Positions 56,043 to 64,000 of a stretch of 64,000 nt of DNA are shown here, in pieces. A program made the position numbers and the translations under genes. Source of the stretch: Dolomedes plantarius (taxonomy: Eukaryota > Arthropoda > Arachnida > Araneae > Dolomedidae); NCBI GenBank assembly GCA_907164885.2, contig OU015490.1, forward strand, positions 241,746,449-241,810,448, written 5' to 3'. Every line of letters begins with the position of its first letter. The first letter of the stretch is position 1. The notes beneath the pieces are model-generated. The model did not search any database, was not told where the DNA came from, and was given only the letters and a program-made list of their open reading frames with translations.

Positions 56043-56044
56043 TA

Positions 56045-57750
56045 TTCAAGATGTATGGTATATTTATCGCGCTTATATCAGAATCAAATAATCCGTACAT
56101 AGATGACGCTGCGGTCAATATTCAGAAAGTGCCATAGTTTCTCCGAACACGTCTTTAATGTATGACGTGAAAAATACACTTCAGTAGCTGTTTATAGGTA
56201 TTTTTAAAAAGCTAGATAAGTTTAAAAATAAAAGTGAGGAAATGTTAATCATTTGATGCAGGAAGAAATACAAGAAACCATTGGCACAATCAATCGGAAA
56301 CATTTTCCACAAATTTTTTAATAAAAACTGTTTTAAAATTAAGGCCATTTTATTTCCCGTATGAACAGATTATAAAAGTTTAACATTTTACTCCGACTTT
56401 AAATTTTAATCTTTTGATGCAGGATTGAAATACAAAAACTTTTGACACCATCGATCAAAAAAAAAAAAAAACTTTCTACAAATTTCCTAATAAAAAGTCT
56501 GTTTCAAAATCAAGACCATTTTATTTCCCGTATTAACAGATAAAGTATTTTCTAGCAATTTTTATTGGATACACATCCTGAATATATTATTTTATAGAAA
56601 ATACCTGAACAAGTTCTTTTTCAAACAAGACAAACGTCTTGTCCAATGCGTTTTGAACTTCTGTTAGGAATGTAGAATGCACTGACGGGTGATTTAAAAA
56701 CGTGTTGCGTGAAGTTCAATGCAGATGTAGAAGATGAATCAAGTTTGTATTCCGCTTGCAGAAAACAACTTGCACAATCAAGTTGTTTTCTGATATAGTT
56801 GTTTTCTTATATCGATAGTGTATCCAAATATATTTTGTATTCTTGTAGTGAGATACCACATATCTTGGAACTTTCTAAAAATCAACCAAGAATTTAAATG
56901 CATTTCGGAGTGAAAATATGATGTACACAATAAAAAAATTTAAATAAAGTGAAATATTTAGTGTGGACTTAAAATTGTTTGACACTCAGTATCTCTGCCT
57001 TTAAAATCACTTCTGAAGCAGAGATGCTATTAAGATTCTACGCTTAAAAAAAAAAAAAAAGTCATTGAAAGTAATGGATGAACAGTATAAATGGTGAGAT
57101 GTAGTTGATACTTTATATTGAGATATTAGAAATACAGACCACTGTAGATTTTAGGTTTTTAGGAAACGAGCTGTGTAATATTAAATGTTTAAACTTTGTT
57201 GAAATTTCTAAATTTCTTGAAGTATTGCAAGCTGCTGCTTTAAATGAAACACCAGCTTACAAATACAATTTGCTACACAATTATACAAAACAAATTTTGT
57301 ATTCCCTCTCTTCATCTTTATTTTATATAAATAAGACTTCGTTTTGTTTGGTTTTACCCCAAGCATAGAAACAGAAACGGTCTGAATTGGGGAACAGTCC
57401 ACATAGGGATTAATGTTGACTGGCATAAAAGGTGCTCCGATAATGAAGATAAATATTTTCAATCAGTTTACTTGCAATAAAAGTAATGAACAATTAAATT
57501 AGAGCTTTAGTTGGCCAATCTAACGACAAACTGCCTCTATCATCTTCGTTTAGAAATACGTGCGGACGGGATCAGATTTATCACTACTGAGTTACCATTG
57601 AAAGCCTCTATATCCCGTGAAAAGCTGAACTTTAATGGTGTGTTATAAATTGATAAAACAAGTCATTTCGAGGAGAATTTTGAATGGTATTTAAAAACTT
57701 AATTGGTTTCCTATCAGACGATATGAATAAAATGGCAACTGTTAAAATGC
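56045..57750. other. Y2 downstream flank, no gene recognised
   Basis: Aligns with about 23709-25245 after Y1. Homology ends near 57760, where the Jockey-like element would begin in the previous unit. A poly(A) run (57046-57060) and short frames only. Confidence 0.6.
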
Positions 57751-57817
57751 TTCTTTCAAATTATCTTTGATATTTAGTTTTATATTAATGAATCTTTTTT
57801 TTTTCATTTCTCTATAC

Positions 57818-58790
57818 CAATGGTTTCCTACTGGTGGTACGCGAAACCATCGGAGGTGGTAAGCAGAAGGGTTCAATTATAATAACAATGTACTGGTTAA
57901 GGCTACTATGTACTAAGAAAGAAAATAGAATTTCCCTTTTCCTCTTCTTGCAGACTCTCATGGTGGGAGGAGTCCAGTTGACAGTTCGAGAATTCCACCC
58001 CCTTAGGATTGACATTTTGAGGGATTGTAATGGCTCTCTCTCTATTGGGGGGTTAAGCGCTGCCCCCAATTTTTTTATTTAAAATTATTTTTGTCAACTA
58101 TTTACAAGTACATAAATGCTGATAATCAAATAAAATTCGTATTGTCAGATAGCGTGAACTTTTCTACAAAGCTCTAAAGGATTCATTTTATAAATTTCGT
58201 CCACCGAAGGAATTTATGAGCGTTTAAAACGCACTATACCAGATTTTTCCCCGAATAATTTAAATTTTAAAATATTAATTGCATTTAAAAAAACGCAAAA
58301 TGTACACAAGTGCAAAATTTCTTTCTCTATGACGGAGTACAATTAAAAAAAAAAAAATCTTTGAACCCAAGTCGGCAATCCTTTGACAAATTTTCTGAAT
58401 AGGATAACATTGAGGTGAGCGAATCCAATGGGGTTAGTACATAGCAGCCTTAAAGATAAACACTATTGAACATGACATGGAAGCTATAATAAGAAATAAA
58501 CGTAAGCAACAGAAAGTCTCTCATTTATCCTCCTGATGAAGACATTTCAGTGTCGGGAAATTGTATTTACCACTTGTTAATAACAATTACGTACAAATGG
58601 TTTTCTCTAGTTTTATGGCTTTATTTTCTGCATTTTATTTTATTTATATACGTTTTGTAAAGTTATTCAAATGTGAATATAGAATTTATTTAACCCCCCT
58701 CAAAAAGTTAGGACATAACCAGTGGTACGGATCCACGACCTTACAAAGTACTCAGATGGTACTCAAGTATTAAATTTTTGGGTATCACTG
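57818..58790. mobile_element. hAT element with perfect 8-bp duplication (non-autonomous)
   Basis: ctctatac at 57810-57817 and 58791-58798. Ends CAATGGTTTCCTACTGGTGG and, in reverse, CAGTGATACCCAAAAATTTA. Related in end sequence to the hAT MITEs near Y1 and Y2. No transposase motif found. A partial family R copy (about 58090-58449) is nested in it. Confidence 0.8.
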
Positions 58791-59299
58791 CTCTATACAT
58801 AAAGAAGACGGATAAAAAAAGAGATAAAAAGTTTACCTCAGAACTAAATGATTTCCTGTATACTAAAGAGTTTGTATTAGTACAAAGGTGTCAGCTGAAC
58901 CAGCAGAATTGCTTTAATTATCCGGTTTATTTAGGATTTTTTGTTAAATGCTATGCAGTTATTACCCCAGATGCAGCGTATAAACACAACAGAATTACAG
59001 ATGACGTAACATTGCAAATCCAAACAACAATCACGATCACTTTGATTGTTTTATCAATTTCTTTTAAGGCTGTTGTGTACTAACCCTATTGGATTCGCTT
59101 ACCTCAATGTTAACCTATGGAGAAAATGTGGTGACTCACCGAAAGCCCGAATTCCAGGGAGCCCGAATTCCGAATATTAAAAACAATTAAAATATATTTC
59201 TGAAAAAAGGCTTTAACGGTTGACACTAAAATTAAAGCATGTTTTATTAATATAATAAATAATACAAAACAATACAATCAAAAACAATAACCAACAGTA

Positions 59300-60060
59300 C
59301 TGTCCGACCACGGAAGCGAGGTCCCTGGAAGCTGTTACGCATGCGCGAGAAAAGCTAGTCTACTTAGAAAATAGGGGAAAACGTCATATTTTTGGATGTG
59401 TTTGTTTGTGAAATACGGAATGTATTTCAGACTGCTTTTTGTCCGCAATTTTAAAGTTATTTTTTAAAACTTTATTTTTGATCGAATATGTGAATAATAA
59501 TTTCAAAATAATAAAAAGAAAGAAGCAAATCTATGTAAAAAATAGGAGTTTTATAGGAGTGGATATTTTCGGATTACATCACAATCAAAATTATCTAAAG
59601 CTACGTTTTCGGTGGTTCATTTTTTCTGAAGTTTCCTCGGAGATTCAAATTTTGGAGTTTCTTCACCCTTTGCTTCTCTGCGTATTCTTTTTACACTGGA
59701 CATTGATATCCCGGTCATTTCACTAGCTCACTTTAGGGATTGCGAAAGTGGAACAATAACATTTCATTCTAGTGCTTCTTTTCACACAATTTAATTACAT
59801 TGTGTATTATACGTTTTACAATCACTACGGAACGGCTTATTCCGAGCAGTCGTGTTGGGTATAGGATCCATTAATTTCAATATAATAATCAAAATAACAG
59901 ACGAGGAAAAAGCAAGCAAGCGCAGTTAGTAACCGATTCTAAAGAATGTCGAGAGACTACGAGACTTTTCCCCCTCCTTCCTCAGCAGCCTTACCTACAG
60001 AGTGAATAGAATCGTCTTGGCACTATGCCAACCGTGGTTCTTCGTAGTGTGGTCGGACTG
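59300..60060 (-). mobile_element. Tc1/mariner-type deletion derivative inside the MULE
   Basis: TA at 59298-59299 and 60061-60062. Ends CTGTCCGACCAC and, in reverse, CAGTCCGACCAC. On the minus strand about 59560-59730 a frame gives MTGISMSSVKRIRREAKGEE, then LDNFDCDVIRKYP, the DNA-binding start of a Tc1/mariner-superfamily transposase. The catalytic part is absent. Confidence 0.7.
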
Positions 60061-60092
60061 TAGATATAAATGCTTGCAGTGTTATTTCTTCG

Positions 60093-60338
60093 TTAATGTA
60101 GCCACTTTACTTTTTGATTACTTTTCAAATGTTTTTTCACTCTAGGTGATTTATTGCCTGCATCCAATAATGCCGTTTGATTCTCAGAGTTCTCATGTTG
60201 GATTTGTACTTGATTTATGAATTCATAAATATTAACACTCAATTTTCCAACTGCACTGTTTAAGGCATGATGCCAACCTTCAATATGGTTCGTAGTGCGG
60301 GCATCGAAGTTACTATGCTGGCTCCATACTTCTGGCAT
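60093..60338 (-). pseudogene. MULE transposase C-terminal fragment
   Basis: The frame includes WSQHSNFDARTTNHIEGWHH then ALNSAVGKLSVNIYEFINQVQIQ. 'R-T-x-N-x-x-E-G-W-H' followed by an aliphatic 'P/S-N-I-Y-x-F-I' block is characteristic of the C-terminal region of animal MULE transposases, often seen with FLYWCH zinc fingers. The catalytic MULE core and zinc fingers are absent, removed by deletion or by the nested elements on either side. The frame starts at an internal Met and is not a functional gene. Confidence 0.75.
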
Positions 60339-60821
60339 AAAAGAGCCTGAAAATTAAAATATTTGTGATCTTTCTTGTATGTAGGTATGTACACTTGCCA
60401 TAAAAAGTCTGCATACAAGCGAAAACCAAACTTTCAAGCAAAAAATATAATATTACACTAAATTTATCAACTTTCTTTTTCTTTTCTTTTACTGATCGAA
60501 TCATTTATTATCTTTTAACAATGGTTTTAGAAATACAAAACACATAATTTTTTTTAGAAATCAAATTAAACAAAAAATAACACGAAATACACTAGAAAAA
60601 GTTTGCGTACAAATAAGAAAACGTGAAAAAATATAATAGTCATTGACTGTTACTGAAAGTTTGGTGACTTTAGGCTAACTGATCGGATAGCCCTTACGTC
60701 TAAGGACCTCCATCAATCGTTTCTGCATAGATTGAACCAGCTTGAATGTTTCATTAGGACATATATTATTCCATTCCATAATGATAACCTTTTTCAACAT
60801 CTCTTTCGATGTTATGGAATG

Positions 60822-61699
60822 TTAACGAATCCTGCTCTCTAGTACATCCCACAAATGTTCGATGGGATTTAAGTCAGGTGATTGTGGAAGAGTATGTAAC
60901 TGGTTTTTGATGTTGTACAACAACCAGAGCTTCACGTTGTGGGCAGTGGGCTTTGGATCATTGTCCTGCTGGAACCAAAAGTCGTCTCCAAGGCCCAGGT
61001 TTTGAGCACTTACTTTTAAATTTTCTTTTAAAGTGATCAAATATGCCTTGTGATCCATTGTAGATTCTATAAGTACTAGACATCCCAAGCGATTGGCTGC
61101 CATACACCCCCAAACCATTATACCTCTACCACCGTGCTTTACTGTGGGCACGAGATTCTGCTTCTCGTAAGCCGTACCTGTCTCTCTCCACACCAGCTTA
61201 CGTCCTTTAATCCCAAAAATGCAAAACTTACTCTCATCTGTGAAGATTACCTTTTCCCAGAACTCCAGAGGCTTTTTTACATATTTATTTGTGAAGAGTA
61301 GACGTTTTGCTTATTTATGACCGATATGTGTGGCTTTCTACGTGCTCCACGGCCATGATAGTCAGATTTTTTCAAAATCTTCCATACAGTATCTTCATGA
61401 ATCGTTTTTTCAAACCTCTCTCTAATTTCATTTACAATTTGAGATGCAGTAATTCTTGGATTTTGGCCTACGGACTTCAGGATAAAACGCTTTTTACGTG
61501 GTGTCAGTTTAGAGAGAGGTCCAGAACGTGGCTTCGCGATAATAGATTTTGTTGAATTGTAATTACTGATTACTCTTTGAATAGAGGAATGAGTTCTTCC
61601 AAGAGTCTTGCCAATTTCCCAAAGAGTTTTGCCTTCATTCTTCTGTTTCAAGATAATTTTTCTTTCTTCAGTAGTAATCTCCTTTCCTTTTTGATTCAT
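60822..61699 (-). pseudogene. Tc1 transposase with a single main frameshift
   Basis: Starts MNQKGKEITTEERKIILKQK at 61699. Two helix-turn-helix regions follow (TLWEIGKTLGRTHSSIQRV; ITASQIVNEIRERFEK). The frame shifts near 61277-61285. Beyond it, EFWEKVIFTDESKFCIFG has the first Asp, GIMVWGCMAANRLGCLV the VWG block, WFQQDNDPKPTAHNV the second Asp and SPDLNPIEHLWDVLESRI the Glu, 34 residues apart (DD34E). It may stop slightly early, near 60822. Besides the shift it looks well kept. Confidence 0.88.
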
Positions 61700-61754
61700 T
61701 TTAATTTTCCACAATTTACCTTCAAAAAAGCTTTGGAAACGAATATTGAGGTAA

Positions 61755-62430
61755 TCTGTATATATAAAACAGTTCCGTAACTGACTCACTGACTGACTGA
61801 CTGACATACAACGCACTGACCAAACCGATGGACTTAAAGGGCTGAAATTTTGCATGGTGATTCTTCTTATAGTGTAGGGGTGCACTAAGATAGATTTTTG
61901 AAAAATTCTTCTTAGATTTTTTTAAATTAAATTTTTAAGCTTTTTTAGTAACTTTTTTTAAGTTTGCATTTAAAATAATAATTTGAGGGTTATAAAATTT
62001 ATATCATGAGAAAGATCATAAAAATTCCTTTAAAATGAAATCTTTTTCGAATCTTTACCTCTATTTTCTTAATTTTGGTGAATTTTTAAAGATTAATGTT
62101 TAGAATTTAATTTATTAAATGCTGATCACGTGATTTCTTTTTCTGGTACTTTAAATAAATTTATCGTCCCGTGTATAACAACTAAATAGACAGAAAAATA
62201 TTTATTTTCTTGCTAATGCGGCAGACGATTGGACATTATTTTGTCTATAAAATATCCCTTACGATTTTTTATAAATATATATTTTTTTTCTACATCAATT
62301 GTATACATTGATCGTCGTATTTATTATAAATATATATATATATATATATTTATTTTGGCATTAATTGCATACATTGACCGTTGTATTTAATTTGAATGTA
62401 CTTCGTAGCGAAGTGCGGGTTTTCAGCTAG
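61755..62430 (+). mobile_element. Non-autonomous Helitron inside the Tc1
   Basis: Starts TCTGTATATATAAAACAG and ends with a hairpin (acttcgtagcgaagt), then gcgggttttcagCTAG. The insertion lies between A (61754) and T (62430/62431 boundary), as Helitrons do, with no target duplication. 676 bp, no Rep/helicase. A second copy in reverse is at 63172-63870. Confidence 0.82.
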
Positions 62431-63171
62431 TCTTTTTATAAAACTTTAGCAAAATGAACAACATCGCATACAATTGAATTGGGTATATTGGTTTACTGTA
62501 TTTGTACGCGGATTTTTTCTGGTATAAATTCATGCAATTTTTTAAAATTGCTATTTTTATTTTAAAACGCTGCATGCTATATTATTAAAACCATTGTTAA
62601 AATATAATAAATGATTCGATCAGTACAAGAAAAGAAAAGAAAGTTTATAAATTTAGTGTAATATTATATTTTTGATGCTTGAATGTTTGATTTTCGCTTG
62701 TATGCAGACTTTTTCTGGCAAGTGTAAATAAATTATACAAGTTTAGAATTACCCCAATTTATACTTATAATTATGTATATTTACCACCTGTCAACTGCAG
62801 CTGCAAATTCAGTATTTCGGGGATTCGGGCTTCCGGTAGGTAACCGAAAATGTGTCCACGGATTGCCGACTTGGATTGAAAGATTTTTCTTTTAAATTGT
62901 ACTCTGTAATAGAGAAAGAAATTTTATAGCTTTGGGCATTTTTCGTTTAAAAAAACAATAGAAATAATATTTTAAAATTTAAATTATTCATGGAAAAAAT
63001 CTGGTCCAGTGTGTTTTAAACACCCCTAAATTCCTTTGGTGGACGAAATTTATAAAATGAATTCTGCTGCAAGGTGGAGTAAGTTCGGTTGTCTGAAAGT
63101 ACCATTTTCATTTTATTATCAATACTTATGTAGCTGTAAATGGTTGACAAATTTTATTCATATGTTATGAG

Positions 63172-63870
63172 TAGCTGAAAACCCGCGCTTCGCTACGGAG
63201 TACATTTAAATTAAATACAACAGTCAATGTATGAAATTTATGCCAAAAAATAAATATATATATTTATAATAAATGCGATGATCAATGTATACAATTGATG
63301 TAAAATATATATCTATATATATATATATATATTTATAAAAAAAATCGTAAGGGATATGCATTTTTTTGGATAATATCCAATCGTCTGCTGCATTAGAAAG
63401 AGAAAAAAATATTTTTTTGTCTATTTAGTTGTTACGCACGTGACGATAAATTTATTTAAAATGGCAGAAAAAGAAATCACGTGATCAGCTTTTAATAAAT
63501 TAAATTCTAAAAATTAATCTTTAAAAATTCCCCAAAAATCAGGAAATGGAGGTAAAAATTCGAAAAAAATTTCATTTTGAAGGAATTTTTATGATCTATC
63601 TCGTGATATAAATTTTATAACCCTCAATGTATTATTTTAAATGCAAACGTAAAAAAAGTTTAAAAAACAGCTTAAAAATTTAATTTAAAAAAATCTCAGA
63701 AGAATTTTTGAAAAATCTTTCTTAGTGCACCCCTACACTATTAGAAGAATCGCCATGCAAAATTTCAGCCCTTTAGGTCCAGCGGTTTGGTCTGTGCGTT
63801 GTATGTCAGTCAGTCAGTGAATGAATGAATGAGTCAGTTACGGAACTGTTTTATATATATAGGTTACAGA
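63172..63870 (-). mobile_element. Second non-autonomous Helitron, reverse orientation
   Basis: Read in reverse it starts TCTGTAACCTATATATATAA and ends with the matching hairpin and gcgcgggttttcagCTA; the last base of the CTRR end is not as expected. About 699 bp. It closely matches 61755-62430 over its length. Confidence 0.75.
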
Positions 63871-64000
63871 CCATTTAATAGCTATTAAACTGTACTATGA
63901 AAAAGATGAAATTATATTAATTACAACTTACACCCACCATATATTCCACCCGCTGGCGGTACCACCGACAGGATGGAACCTCAATTGTCCCAATTAAAAC
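63871..64000. other. Window end, nothing recognised
   Basis: AT-rich sequence followed by a GC-richer last 60 bp ('ccgctggcggtaccaccgac'). No frame or repeat match within the window. Confidence 0.5.

Larger units (their letters stand above)
60392..62724 (-). mobile_element. Tc1-like transposon inside the MULE, with long terminal repeats and a Helitron
   Basis: TA at 60390-60391 and 62725-62726. Ends CACTTGCCATAAAAAGTCTG and, in reverse, CACTTGCCAGAAAAAGTCTG. The arms remain alignable for over 100 bp. Without the Helitron (676 bp) it is about 1.66 kb. Confidence 0.9.
59131..62845 (-). mobile_element. Mutator-like element (MULE) with 9-bp target duplication
   Basis: gaaaatgtg at 59122-59130 and 62846-62854. 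Ends GTGACTCACCGAAAGCCCG and, in reverse, GGTTACCTACCGGAAGCCCG. The 9-bp duplication is typical of MULEs. A near-empty site is readable in the inverted family R copy at about 58391-58400. After subtracting nested elements only about 0.6 kb of MULE is left. Confidence 0.82.
59068..63171. mobile_element. Family R MITE enlarged by a Mutator-like insertion, right end lost
   Basis: The left end GGCTGTTGTGTACTAACCC follows TTAA (59064-59067). MITE sequence runs to 59130, resumes at 62855 ('tccacggattgccgacttgg') and continues to about 63167, where a Helitron replaces the right end. Confidence 0.72.

Noticed and set aside
57834..58082. Overlapping 82- and 85-codon frames on both strands
   Set aside because: They lie inside the hAT end region and have no transposase motif; mirror frames on opposite strands are likely chance.
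58561..59083. Two frames of 70 and 101 codons between the hAT and the MITE
   Set aside because: The first is inside hAT sequence and the second spans from flank into a MITE end. Composition is AT-driven with no motif.
1..64000. CRISPR arrays, rRNA genes, standard tRNA genes, riboswitches
   Set aside because: No spaced short repeats, no rRNA-like stretches, and no intact cloverleaf seen. The two tRNA-like stretches look like SINE heads.

Overview
The window looks like nuclear DNA of an arthropod, possibly a chelicerate (the second part is a weak inference). It is AT-rich, has TATA-box genes with GT-AG introns, and is packed with animal-type mobile elements: BEL/Pao, Jockey-like and I/R1-like non-LTR elements, Tc1 and DD41D mariner elements, Merlin, hAT, a Mutator-like element, Helitrons and a tRNA-derived SINE. 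I found no rRNA, standard tRNA gene, CRISPR array or bacterial operon.

Under the transposons lies a tandem array of one small-gene family in two alternating types, called X and Y here. Each gene has a TATA box (decayed in Y1), a short non-coding first exon, a GT-AG intron, and a second exon holding the whole coding sequence, with the ATG 16 nt after the acceptor. X encodes 80 residues and Y 86-87. They share the core K-[QS]-H-M-x-G-[YF]-x-x-[TA]-[ML]-x-x-L. Complete genes are X1 (about 1533-3611), Y1 (19776-21969), X2 (28874-31617) and Y2 (42404-48441). The array seems to have had three X-Y-Jockey units. The first kept X and lost Y, the second lost the X exons and kept Y, and the third kept both. 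I do not recognise the family and assign no function.

Layout. 1-930: truncated Jockey-like RT with a foreign insert. 960-7876: X1 and flank, with a TTAA MITE in the intron and a hAT remnant downstream. 7877-8870: rearranged Jockey scrap. 8871-9926: partial X flank. 9927-18960: a complete but dead BEL/Pao element (target duplication ATTAC) carrying a mariner in one LTR, a MITE in the other and a Merlin in its leader. 18966-25230: Y1 and flank. 25231-28260: Jockey-like element. 28261-36166: X2 and flank with Tc1 and hAT elements. 36176-38140: I/R1-like element. 39185-41314: second Jockey-like element. 41323-57750: Y2 and flank, holding a three-level nest (48603-52088), a SINE, a hAT with two inner insertions and a second mariner. 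57818-58790: another hAT. 59068-63870: a nest of a TTAA MITE, a Mutator-like element, a Tc1 and a Helitron, followed by a second Helitron.

No transposon here has an unbroken coding region, so all look inactive. Their ends are well preserved, and the duplicated array supplies empty or near-empty sites for many insertions, so the order of events can be read from the sequence. The four X/Y reading frames are the only intact, conserved coding sequences I can defend.
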